From Chytridium lagenaria (taxonomy: Eukaryota > Chytridiomycota > Chytridiomycetes > Chytridiales > Chytridiaceae), in NCBI GenBank assembly GCA_025449115.1, contig JAHLKC010000044.1, forward strand, positions 186,001-250,000: a stretch of 64,000 bases of DNA, in the 5' to 3' direction. This document shows positions 1 to 11,040 of this stretch, in pieces. The notes beneath the pieces were generated by a model. That model saw only the letters and a list, made by a program, of their open reading frames with translations. It searched no databases and was not told the origin of the DNA. The position numbers and the translations under genes were made by a program. Position 1 is the stretch's first letter. Each line of letters begins with the position of its first letter.

Positions 1-405
1 CAGCGCATATCAACTTGCCATGACATCCGTGAGAGAGAGCCAAAGTCCATACTGGGATTCCTGATGCAAGTGAACTACGTGTAACAACCAAAATGGACAA
101 ACAACGCTGATATTGAACACTCGACACAGGACGCAAGATTATTATTCTTTAGTAAACATTATCACGCCGATGGTATTCACCGGGGAAGGGGGACGCCAAC
201 TGTAAGTTTAAAAGGGGTAACAGACCACAGGACAAATGGAAAGAAAAAAAAGATAAAAGGAAGAAGCCGCCAGCTATCATCAGTTTCGGCCAAAGTCCAT
301 CTCCTTCATCCGAGATCTAATTACATCCCTCAACGACTCTTGCCTCGGCATAGCCGGTGATGGCCCAGCGCTTCCCCTTTTCCCGCCGGATAACGCCAAA
401 TTGCC
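1..405. other. 3' flank, no gene seen
   Basis: No supported coding region. This is the downstream flank of the minus-strand coiled-coil gene that ends at 406. Short open frames here have no domain or composition that suggests a protein. Confidence 0.5.
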
Positions 406-3400
406 TCACATTCCACCACCAAAGCGGCCACCGACACCCTCTGTGTCAGAGACCGCCCTTGCCAACGACCCCCCACTTCTTCTTCCAGCGGCACCATCCC
501 CCGGAAGCCCTCGCGAGGAAACAGGCTGAGCACGCACATTCGTGTCTCCAAACAAGATCCGACGCGTTGTTTCACTGAACCCAGCCATATCCTCGTCAGT
601 AAAGTATGATGCTAACCCTCGTTGATGACGATAACCCAGCTTTGCTCCAAGCGACCGTCGGTTTTGGGCAGATGATGCTGATGCAGGTGTGGGACGGTCG
701 GAAGAACGTCTACGCTGTCCACGAAGGTCTTTTGCGGATGGAAGATTACCCATAAGGTCATCGTCATACCTTGCACCAGAATATCCTTCGTCATCGGTGA
801 CAGCATAACCTCCTCCTCGTAAATTTTGCGAATAGCTAGCGTTGACAGCATCGTACTCCTCCCTCGAGTTGGCCGATACGGCGATCCTCCAATGCCTCTC
901 CTACACGACCACCCATGCTCCCTCGAGGCTGCCTTGACGTATGACCAGCTTGATAATATGAGTGTGACGCATTTGATGTTGGACTGATAGCTTCCGAAAA
1001 TTCAGACTGGCTTTCAAGGTTGTAGTCGTCGATATCGCTTTGGTCAAGCTGACCTCCTCTAGAAGAGCCAGGCAAACGTAAAGGTGCGGGTGAGTGACGT
1101 TGATACGAGTCCCTTTGCGATGTCGGAGAGGGAGCAGCTCCGATGGACCTATCTGGACGAGATTTTTGGGAAGGGAGCGGATATCCTGCCCTTACAGGCG
1201 AGGTTGATGTCAAATGGTTCTGTGTGGCCCTTGATGAGGTACTCTTTCCATAGGAGCGCTTTTCCCAACGCTACTTCGCCGACGAGCGTCCGATGCAAAG
1301 GTATTAGCATATGATGATGAAGAAGAAGGCCGTCTCAAATGCTTTGCCGTGCTGGTAGAGGTATCTGATCCGTGGTCGGGATCATGCGAGATATTGTCCG
1401 CATGCTTCCGCGGCGTGAATTGGGACTGGGACTCCGACTTCTCCGACGACCAGAGTCCACAGACGGAGCAAAGCTTGCCTCTCGCGATCTGCTTGCAGGG
1501 ATATTATCTGAAGACATTCGACCAGAAGTGGGCGGCCCTGGTGATTTCGCGCGTCTTGAGATTTTGAGGAGAGGAAGCCTTTGACGGAGATCCGCTTTCG
1601 GCCTCTTGAAGCTTTTTCGAGAGGTTTTGATTTGTACTTTTGGTGGCAAATTATTAAAACAAAGTTTTTTAAGTGATGGACGAGAAAATGAAAATACTTA
1701 CGTTGTGAGTGCGACAATCACATTAAGCAAATCAAAGGACGTTTTGTTTCCGACCAACTTTTCATACTCGGATGCATCCAGAATCTCTCCCAAAGCAGAC
1801 TCCTGCAGAACCTGAGCCTCTTCAGCACCCCACGCCTTTGTTCGGTCCGAAATCGAGGTTTATCATGAGGGTTTATTTTAACGTTCAAATTGTGTCGGCC
1901 ATGCGGTGTCATTGGGTATACTGGAGGTTTCGATGAGGTTGAAGACGACGGTGCTGATCCGGTGGCTGATCTAACCTTCAACTCCTCAATCATAGGCTCT
2001 GCTTCCTGTCTGAACCTCTGAAGGTCTGCATGGGATGTGGCGATGGACATAAGAGTCTCCTTCAGCCTTGACTCCTCTGCGGCCATGTTGTGGAGACGAG
2101 ATTCAAGCACGGCAAGTTTCTGGTTGACGGCAACAGGGACTCCAGCATTTTCATGCGATATCTCCGTGGAAGGCATGGGCGATGAAGACTGGAACCTCTT
2201 CCTTTCAGCCTCCAAAAGCTCAGTGAGTTTAATCACGTTTCTTTGGAACTGCTCATTAGACCGTTCAGAGTCCTCAAGGCGTGAAACGAGCTCCTTCACT
2301 CTCCCATTCGAGCTCTTCAAGTCAGCAGCAAGCTTCTCCCGATCTGCTTCCAAATCAGCAGCCTTCTTCTTCAATCCATCTAAACCATCCTTTCCAGTTT
2401 CAGTGGGCGAAGGCAACTTTGAGACCTTTTTCTCATACTCATCCATCAGCCGTTGAAGAGAATGTTCCTTCTCTTTGAGGATAACACGTTCAGCCTCTAA
2501 AGCCTTCTTAATATCCGCAATCTCAGTTTCCTTTTCACTAATATCCGTCACCTTCCTCTCTGCAGCGGCGAGCTCCTGCCCAGCTCTCGTCTCCCGCTGC
2601 TTTACAAGGGCCTCCATCTCAGCCTTAGTATCATTAAACGTCCGGATCGAAGCTTCAAGCTCCTTCTGTTTTGCCGTATTCTCCTCCCACATCTTCTTAG
2701 CAGCAGCTTCCCTTTCTTCAATACGAGACTGCTCTTTCTGAAGTTCTTTCTTCTTCAACGCCAACCGCTCAGTTTCCTCTCGAAGTGACGTCGATCTCTT
2801 TAAAATCTCTTCATTCGCCGACCCCAACCGTTTCTCTCTTTCCATCAAAGCCGCTCGATCACTTTCAAGCCTAAAACGATCCTCCTCACACTCCTTTCTC
2901 AACCTCAACATCTTCTCCGTCTCTTTATTGGCAGCCGCGTTCCCAGCAAAAAACTCTTCTGTACGAGACCGGAGTTGAGCCTCCCTTTCAAAAAGAGACG
3001 ATCTGTCCTCTTCAATTCGACGACGCTCAACTTCGACTTGATGCTGCATCTCTGTAGCCCTTTGAACCTCCAACTCTGCTTTATGCTTCTGCAAGTCTGC
3101 AGCCTGCTTGGATGCACGTAATTCACGAGAAAGCTCATCAAGCTCGTCACGGTGTGCTTTCAATTCACTCTCATGAAGGAGACTAGCAGCCACACGACCC
3201 TCCAAAACCTCTTTCTCACTATTAAGATGCCGAGATTCAGCCTCCAAAGTCCATCGTCTGTCTTCCAACTTCTCCGATTCAACTTGAATCTCCCGTCCAC
3301 GTTTGTCCAACTCGGAAGCCTTGGCCTTCAGCGATTCCTCTTTTTCACTCAACCTTGCCGTCAACTTTTCAGCTTCAACCCGGAGTTTCTGTACTTTTGC

Positions 3401-6400
3401 TGATTCCTCTTCACAAGTCTGCATTTTCCTCGCAACTTCAGCGTTGCGCGTCTCAACTGCCTTCTTCTCAGCATCAACCAAAGCCCTAGCACGCTCAACC
3501 TGATCTCTCCGTGTAGCATAATCCGATTCAAGTCTATGCCGAAGCCCATCCAACTCTGACGTCATCTCACCCTCTGTCGAGCTAAGATGTCGTGTTCTCA
3601 CTTCCAAAACATCCTCCCTCGCCTTAACCGACTGTTCTCTCTGATCCACAGCCTCCTCCCTTGCTTCAATCTGCGATCGAACCCTCTCTATATCACCAAA
3701 AGCCAACATCTTTGCCTTTGAGTCAGCTACAGCGGACTGAAGTTGCGACAACTCCGCGAAAAGCCCATCCCGTTCAGCGAGTAAATCCTGACACTTTTTC
3801 TGGAATTGTAATCGTTCATGCACATTTTCCTGCATGACACGGCGACTCTCTTCAAGCTGTTTCTCAAACGCCATCTTTTCGTTTGACCAAGACGACGTCT
3901 CATTCCCGTTTCTCCATCCATCCTTCAGCGCCTTTGCCAACTTGTTCTGTAAGTCCGCAATCTGCTGCTGCAAGGATGCCGTCGTGGAATCCTGTGCATT
4001 CGGCCTTGTAGGGGAAACGCTTCTCCCGCGTAACACGGCTCCAGTGTCCACAGAAATTCCTCGCTTAGGTGAGGTAGGGATACCTTGAAATCCAGCTGAT
4101 CGTGTTGGTGATGGTGGGACATACTTTGGAGATGTTGCTCGACCACGATTCTCTGAAGGAGTCATTTGGGGCTGGGTCGTTGGCGATTCAAAAGGATATC
4201 CACGACCCGGGCTTCGTCCACGAACATCAGCGGAAGGAGAAGATGCTCTGATAGGGCTTTTCACATTTGACGGGCTTGGGTCTCTCGAAGCACGGCTTTG
4301 GGAGGCAAAGGGGTGATCAAAGAAACCATTTGACAGAGCATCGCCGAATGGAATGGCTTCATGGTGGTTCGCAGGGTCTATATGCGAGACCGGTTTAGAA
4401 ACAATTTCTTTTGATCGTACGGGTGATGGTGGTCGTTGAGGCTGTGCAACTGGTACGCCAAGTGGGAAGTCACTATAAGCTGAAGACTGGAAAAGTTCTG
4501 AAACATTCCCTTGATTTGATGACTCTTTCGAGGGGCGAGGAGGACTGGGGTTTCTTAAAGGGTATGCCTTTGAAGGTGATTCTGGTTTTGAGGTGATTCG
4601 AATTGGTGATGGTGGACGAGACCGTCCTCTTTTGTCATCAATGACGGGAGCGCCAAAAAGATCCAAAGTTTGGCTCTGATCATACGATCCAAACAACTCA
4701 GAGACGTCGCCACTGACTTTCTGTGGAGAGCGTGGGGGGCTAACGGTCCGAGAAGAAGGTGATCTTTGAGGAGATGGGGGTTTAATGGGATCTGTGGTGA
4801 TTCTTGATGGGGAGGGAGGACGAGACCGACCTCTGGAATCATCAAAACTAACAGGAGCTCCTAAAAGATCCAAGGTTTGATCGTTCCCAACTGACCCAAA
4901 CAGTTCGGAAGCATCTCTATTTTGGGCAGACAGATCTTGCGAAAAACGAGGTGGACTGGCATTTCTAAAAGGAGATGTCCTTGCTGGAGACTGTGGCTTG
5001 GAGGCAGAAATGCCGACTCTAGAAGGTGAAGATGGTCGAGATCTTCCTCGCACCTCTTCAACGTCAACCGGGGCTCCGAAAAGATCAAGTGTCTGGTTAG
5101 TTCCGAATGCACCAAATAATTCTGACGCGTCTCGACTTGCGGAATCCGCTTCAAAACGCTTGGGACTGACATTCTTGGTGACAACAGGAGATGGTGGTCT
5201 TCTTTCGGGGCTGTAACGTCGAGGTGGCGATGGATCTCTATTTGTGAACATGAAGTCGCTCCCATGAGCTGAACCGCCGAAAAGATCAACAGGAATAGGC
5301 GAAGGATCTCGGGCTTTGCTTTGAGCCTTCGGTGCCAAAGGAGGTTTTGCTGATGCAGTTTCCACTGAGGCTACTGGAGCAAAGCTGTCAACTGCCAAAC
5401 TTTGTCCGTTAGCTCCGAATTGATCATGTGAGTAGTCTGTAAACAAATCTCCGGGAACAGGAACAAGTTATGACCATTCACGGCTGCATTTTGTGTGCTG
5501 CCATGATTTCTGCTCACGTGTCCATTTACGTGCTGGTGGGCTCCGGCACTGTAACCATTGTCGGGCTTCCCCTCCCAAGAACTGAAATTGGAATTCGCTG
5601 CAAATTCAGCGTTGGATGGGGTGGAATCATTTGCAAAGACAAGTTCATCGATATCCGCGTAATTTGGCTGTGTCTGATAAGGTGAACCGTGTTGCAACGG
5701 TGTCTGAGGCCTCCCAGGAGACAATGGGCGAGAGTAGGAGGAAGAAGATACAGTCGGAGTGAAGGATCGCGGTGGTGATGGAGCTCGTGTAGAGGATTGA
5801 GGCACAAAAGTATTTGCTCTGGGGATGAATCCAAAATTCGGAGGTGGTCCCAAATCAATCTGCTGGGAAGCACCCTCGTTTGCCTGCTTCCTTGGAACAA
5901 AACCAGTCATAGGAGGTGGACCCGAAGTTAGAGAGGGGGCGGGAGGGAGAGTGTTGGGGTCCGCAAGCCCGTTCTTCCTTTCCGCGCTTTTTTCTCTTGT
6001 AGAAGGCGGCTGCTGCTTCCCTTGCGTATTAATATCCTTATACATCGAAAAGGCACTTCCGGTGACCGCAGAAGCTGTTTCCCTGACTGCTTGTGTTGTA
6101 CCGTCCAAAATATTTCCAAACTGAGAGCCAGAGCTCCGCAAGAGAGAAACAAGTCGGGATTGCGCGGATGTGCTTGTCGTTCTGGCTGCCCTCGGGGGAG
6201 ATGCTGATCTCTGAGGTCCAGCAGTCCGTTCTTCAGGGCTTTGAGCATCTTGAGGGCTACTTGCTCCACCATTGCTTATAACACTTCCAGCGACGCTAGA
6301 CACGGCAGTGTAGAATGTCCCAAACATACTTTTACGCCCTTGAGCTGACGGCGGCGAAACGATAGAATCCGTTGCAACCACCTCAGCTTCACCTTAAAAA

Positions 6401-6850
6401 AAAAAAATTAAGTAAGTGCCGTTCAGAAAGCCTGCATGGTTGACCAAACTCTCTTTACCTTGAGATCTGCTTGGGGATGCAGGACGAAAAGGATAAGAAA
6501 CCTGATCTGGTACAACTTTTGCCGGGGACCCAGCATTAACAGGAGATGATAGAGGACCTGATGGAGACGAGTAGTAGACGGATTCATGTACGGAGGATTC
6601 AAAGGTTGGGGTGACAGTGCCGGAAGTCATGGGGGTCTAAAAGATATCAGCAAACAAAAATGCTCCCAAGGCAACCAACATGTTGACCGGACGATGCATG
6701 ATCCCCTCGCTTCTTTTGGAATTTCGAGAGCTAAATTGACATGAAGCAGATAGGTAGTATTGAGTGAGAATGATGTGGTCTTTTAGATGGCAGAATACGC
6801 ACCTTTTTGCGAGCAAGACGCAGCTTCTCCTCGCGTTCCGCCAAATCCAT
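406..6850 (-). CDS. Large coiled-coil protein with SP/RS-rich tandem repeats
   Basis: Not recognised as a named family. I place the start at 6850: a 16-codon first exon (MDLAEREEKLRLARKK) ends at a GTGCGT donor and joins at 6636 to a Ser/Pro-rich exon. Further exons run 6636-6459, 6392-5475, 5436-1883 and 1835-1702, with introns of 38-67 nt between most of them, and stay in phase. The middle carries about four copies of a roughly 65-residue repeat with ELFG, LDLFGAPV and RGRSRPPSP blocks. About 600 residues of Glu/Lys/Arg-rich heptad coiled coil follow (roughly 3900-2100), then an SR-rich tail ending GRFGGGM at 406. Downstream of 1650 the reading frame changes near 1530-1450, 1230 and 880; GT-AG introns of 30-50 nt can be drawn at each, but I cannot fix the exact splices. 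The N-terminal basic LARKK stretch followed by a long coiled coil resembles golgins or other tethers, which is only a guess. The existence of the gene is secure; its function is unknown. Confidence 0.75.
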
Positions 6851-7209
6851 GCCCTTTTATTCCGCACAGCCAATGCACAATGTATGAATCTGAATGAGGA
6901 GGATGGTGACGAGTTCCTACGCAGCCTCTTGTGTATCGAATTCCTACACCTTCAAGCAGAGTGGTGTCAGGACCTGTGTACGTTACTAGTGAGATGATGA
7001 TGGATGGAAATGAATGCTGTCGATCCCGCTAAACACTGCTGGAAAGGAATTTTTTTTCAATATTATATTCTGTAAAGGTAGAAATAATTGCAGGTAGATA
7101 CCTGGATGTGGGGGTAGATTGATTTATTTATTGATTATTGAATTGACAAGGAAAGGCTTTCCAGGCATCGAAACAGTGGTACCTAATAAGAGGTTGGCAG
7201 GTGGAGGTT
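6851..7209. promoter_or_regulatory. Shared divergent promoter region
   Basis: The 359 bp between the start codons of the coiled-coil gene (6850, -) and the membrane-protein gene (7210, +) must hold both promoters. AT-rich stretches occur at 7040-7150. I see no convincing TATA box or other motif. Confidence 0.4.
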
Positions 7210-9039
7210 ATGGCTGCTTCGACGCAACAGTTCTGGAACTCTACAAACTGTGGCGTCGGGACCTTATGCATTGAGAAATGGGATCCCATAGGCACTTACT
7301 CGGTGTGGATTATCGTGTCAAAGGGAATATTGACAGAGGGGACACTCTCTCTGATCATCACTCTCATCTCTATGGCCATTCTGGTGTTGCTGTTCTTTAT
7401 TCACAACTACCATTGGAATCCGTCGTATGATGCACGAACACCGGAAGAGAAGCTGGCTTGGCTAACTGTGTCCGGACTGCATTCAGAATGGGAATGTGGT
7501 AGTGGGGATCGCGAATGCTTTACTACTGTGGATTCTAAAAAAAGCTAGATATCAAAAAGTACGTTCGAATTTTGTCTACACAAGACTTGTCCTTTCATTA
7601 ACATCCTTAACACAAAAAGAGCTTTTCGAAATAGCATCCTTGGCATATTCATCTGGATCTTTGTGAGCCTCATCTCCTCAGTGGCACAGCTCAGCATTCA
7701 CAGTGTCACTGCTCTTCAGCAAACCTTTGTCTCTGTCAGAAAAGTTTCGCTGCCAGCCTTGAATCTATCTCATATTACCAGCGGGGTGGTCCCTCCTCAG
7801 TTCACGGAAAACTTTGGTGGTTCTGAAAGGCTCAACTTTACATATCCTGTTCCGTTGCACGTGGTAAGTAGAAAACGATATTAAGACTTTCACTGATCTA
7901 TTTAGAACATTGGATATGCTCTGCTGTCGGGAATAGCTCAAAATCTAAGCTCGTACGCTTTTTCTTTGGACGGAAATGTGTGTTCTGGTCAGCTGTTTTA
8001 TGACACGACACTCCGAACGCGTTGCCTTTTGGACGCTACCACTTGTGTATCAGACAAAGTGGTTTGGTCAACCCTTCCCAACGACACCGAAAAATTCTCC
8101 AGGCGCTTCATAGATCAAGGAATGACATCCAACTTTGGGCCTAGTCCATCAGACGTCTTGAACATTTCCAATCTGATTATCTTAAACACAAGTGACACTG
8201 GATATCAAACCACTCAGATTAGAGACAAGCCCAGTCACAAGAAGGAAAATCAGTAGTGTGAGCCTGAAATATTTCTTACGCTCAAGAGGCAGCGTGTCAT
8301 TCCCCAATTCATCACTCTGGGAAGTTTTTGATTACGACGAGGAGTGGATGGAACCGGTTTATGACAAACCCACCAACGTCACCGAATATACCACCCCTTA
8401 CCGCATAAAGTCAGAATTCAACACGGTGGATTACTGGCAAGGGACATGCAACCACAAGATTCAATTATGCGACGTTGTAATTGATGATGGGAAATGAAGA
8501 GCTCATCTAATTGCGAAGAAAAGATTTTCTACTGCTGGGATTTCTGCCGGTTCCATGACCATGTGTGATGCGTCCGTGGGCATTGGAGAGATCTGGAGGA
8601 CAAATTTTATGATATCCAACACGGGCAACATATTACTTCAAGGCCGAACGTTTACAGAATCCTATGCCTTGATTCAATCCATTATTGGTCGTATCGGTCT
8701 AGCATGGAGCGTGTCATCCATACCATGGGGTGAAGTTGATCCGACAGAGCTCAAACTTTTTGCAAAATTGGCCAAGTCGAAGTCAATGATAAGCTTCCTG
8801 TCGAGGCTATCGCCATGGATTTTATTTTGGTTTTTTTGCTGCTGTTGCTGCTTGCTGGATCAATGGCATGGGCGGGGTACTTGGTGTTCCTCACGCGTGA
8901 TGCCACGTCATCCATCTCCATTTCTGTGAATGAGAGAAGACAGTTATGGGATCCAGTATATAAATACATGGCTGAAATGCGGTCAAGTTCGATTGCGACT
9001 GAAGGCACGCAACTTCTTGGGCCTGATAAAAAGATGTGA
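7210..9039 (+). CDS. Multi-exon membrane protein of unknown family
   Basis: No family recognised. Start is the first ATG (7210). Exons 7210-7498, 7549-7558, 7620-7863, 7906-8252, 8287-8476, 8519-8729 and 8777-9039 sum to 1554 nt, giving 517 residues with no stop; every junction has GT-AG ends. Exon 2 is a 10-nt microexon. An in-frame TGA at about 8495 lies inside a 42-nt intron, so the gene is not broken. The protein has a hydrophobic segment near residues 40-65, a second after the microexon (GIFIWIFVSLISS), a long probably extracellular region with many NxS/T sequons and scattered cysteines, and a C-terminal membrane segment rich in Leu (FILVFLLLLLLAG) with a short tail. The topology suggests a cell-surface or vacuolar protein. 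It is not related in sequence to the DUF4436-like genes later in the window. Confidence 0.75.
7549..7558 (+). other. 10-nt microexon of the membrane-protein gene
   Basis: The bases ATATCAAAAA lie between a 50-nt intron (7499-7548, GTAGTG...CTAG with a TACTAC branch-like site) and a 61-nt intron (7559-7619, GTACGT...AAAG). Including it restores the frame between exon 1 and exon 3 exactly and removes an otherwise in-frame TAG at 7546. Confidence 0.65.
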
Positions 9040-9078
9040 TATAATATAAAATAAAATACTTTTAAGAATTCCCCGTGT

Positions 9079-10330
9079 TTATTTGCTCTTTTCTTTTATA
9101 CACCGTAAACATGTACAAGTAAAGTGATAAAAGTTTAAAAGATTTTCCTGTCGCGATTCCAGACTTTGAGACACATCAATATACGAATGAGATACATCTT
9201 CTCCCTTTCGAATATCACGCGCCGCCGTAAACGTTTTAACCGGTTCCTTCAACACCGCCCAAGATAATGAAAACAGTGACAGGTCTTCGCTCAACTCCGA
9301 CTGCGACAAATTCATGTTTTGAATGTCTTGTTCAAGGGAATCCATGGCGGTGTTGTCAACATTATGAATATTCATCTCCGCGTTAAGATTCGAAGCACAG
9401 GAATGGTTAAAGAATGATGCTGCAGGAAGAGGCTTTGACCTAATCTCTCGCCGCCTTCATCCCAAATACCAAAGCAGTTGGATTGTCGGATATTGATGTT
9501 ACGTGTGAATTCCTCCACAGAGAACCTCCAGACGAAAAGATCCGAGAGTGTTTGCGGGAGTTCGTTAAGCGAATTCGAATCGCCTGGACGGTACGCGTTG
9601 TTTCTGATATCCTTTTTCTTTCCCGTTAAAGCCGATGAAAGAATCGATAGGAACCGGTGAAGATATAAAAGTTGCTCCCTCTCAAGAGCAGGTAACGCTT
9701 GATCATTGTCAGTCAGTTCCAACACTTGAGAATGCGTCGGTATCGGGATATCTTCATCAATCTTGACCTCCAACTTTCGAAGATCGTTTTCCGCCAACGA
9801 TCTTGCACAGTAAGATATAACCCATCTACATATATCCATCACGTCGTTGCGTTCGTATATTTCTAGAACGTGGCGTCTGCCCCGGTTGCAGACGTTGTCA
9901 AGCAATTTAAAGAACCATCGTTCATATTGACTTCCGCTTGGAATTTTGGATGCTTCCTTGTAATATCTACATTCGTATTGTTGATGATACGACGCTCTAT
10001 CTTTCATACATGCCAGAGAGCAATACCAGACGCTATTGCAGGCTTTACACGAAAAGGGGAGAGCCGATTTCTTCATGGTAAAATTATAACAACTGCTGCA
10101 AGCTTGCTTTCTACATGCGTGGAATAACGCTTTGAAGGAACAGTAAGCCATTGGGCAAACTTTGTTAAAATTGGTTTACCTGTACAATAAGCTCTCGCCT
10201 TCAAAATGATCTGACCCTCCTTAATATCCTTCAAAGCGACAGCATATCTACCCCTTTCCTCATCCATCTCTATACTAACAAGCGCTCCCGATCGCACCAA
10301 TAGCTCTCTGCACCCCACTGGTTCTTGCAT
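9079..10330 (-). CDS. SMYD-like SET and MYND domain protein
   Basis: A protein of the SET/MYND family, whose members methylate lysines on histones or other proteins. Exon 1 (10330-10180) carries the first part of SET, with GRYAVALKDIKEG near residues 25-37. A 50-nt intron (10130-10179) follows. Exon 2 holds the MYND zinc finger inserted into SET: paired cysteines in CSSCYNF, CKACNSVWYCSLAC and a later H/C pair. It then holds the SET core with NCFGIWD, the NHSC cofactor and pseudoknot motif, SHSYID, and a post-SET cysteine cluster CTCLRC. The length (about 400 residues) is normal for the family. Exons sum to one base short of a multiple of three: LGQSLF and PAASFFNHSC sit in different frames, so one base is missing near 9427. 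This is a sequencing error or a recent frameshift. Only 37 bp separate its ATG from that of POP5. Confidence 0.85.
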
Positions 10331-10367
10331 GTTGTTGTCAAGCAAAAAAAAACTTTTGATTGTCAAG
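10331..10367. promoter_or_regulatory. 37-bp divergent start region (SMYD / POP5)
   Basis: Only 37 bp lie between the two divergent ATG codons. The core promoters or 5' UTRs must therefore overlap the neighbouring coding sequence, or transcription must start very close to the ATGs. It contains a run of nine A (10344-10352). Confidence 0.5.
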
Positions 10368-10803
10368 ATGGTTCGCTTCAAGAATCGCTACCTCCTCTTT
10401 GAAGTAACCTATGCCAACGGCTTGATCCATGAAACGCTCCATGCAGGAAACTTTGCGAATGCCATTCGAGATTCTGTAGAATTGAACTTTGGGGATATCG
10501 GCCTTGGTTCTATTGCTGGGAGTTTTGTTGTAAAGTACTTTTCTCCTTACACTGGCGTTGGCATTGTGAGGGTAGCCAGGGATCATGTTAAAATGGTGTG
10601 GGCTGCCATGACATTTGTTGGGGCAGATAAAGGGACAGAAGTGTAGGATTTCTGTGGTTCATGTTGGAGGTATGTTCGAGTGGGTAAATTGTGAGTACTT
10701 ATAATTGAAAGGTACAATAAAACAAGTTCAAATAAAGGCGATTGAGTTGGACAGGGCTCAAATAATCGATGTTGTGAGAGGGAAGGATTTGGATGGTTTG
10801 TGA
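10368..10803 (+). CDS. POP5: Ribonuclease P/MRP protein subunit POP5
   Basis: Small RNA-binding subunit shared by RNase P and RNase MRP, which process tRNA 5' ends and pre-rRNA in the nucleus. The N-terminus MVRFKNRYLLFEV is the family signature, and the ATG at 10368 is chosen because it starts this motif. YTGVGIVRV, MVWAAMTFV and HVGGTIK follow in the expected order. Exon 1 is 10368-10669, intron 42 nt (10670-10711), exon 2 10712-10803. The total is 394 nt, one base too many: the frame shifts at a run of four G (10620-10623), and reading three G gives an uninterrupted protein of about 130 residues, normal for POP5. Because the subunit is essential, an assembly error is more likely than gene loss. 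Identification is secure. Confidence 0.92.
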
Positions 10804-11040
10804 TGTGTTCCGCTTTTTTTTTCTTGACTTTGACTTTTTAACGTATTATTTTAATGACCTTTCTGCACCTCTTCCAATAATAACATTAACAATAACTTGC
10901 TAATTTCGATAGAATCACAAGTGTTGGCTCTAATAGAAAAGTCACAATCTGAGATAAGCGCTCTGGAAACATGACCCGGCGTGTGTAATGCTCAACGAGA
11001 AACCTCACGTGCTATGTAGTAATATATAATTTTGATACCC

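Noticed and set aside
6764..6997. Plus-strand open frame opposite the first exon of the coiled-coil gene
   Set aside because: Overlaps the well-formed minus-strand exon and donor site; no domain features.
8493..8498. In-frame TGA in the membrane-protein gene, first read as Trp recoding or a pseudogene sign
   Set aside because: A 42-nt intron (8477-8518) with GT-AG ends and a CTAAT site removes it without changing frame, and the whole 1554-nt exon sum then closes.
10560..10632. A 31- or 40-nt intron in POP5 to explain the frame change
   Set aside because: It would remove the conserved MVWAAMTFV segment; a one-base length error at G4 keeps all family motifs.
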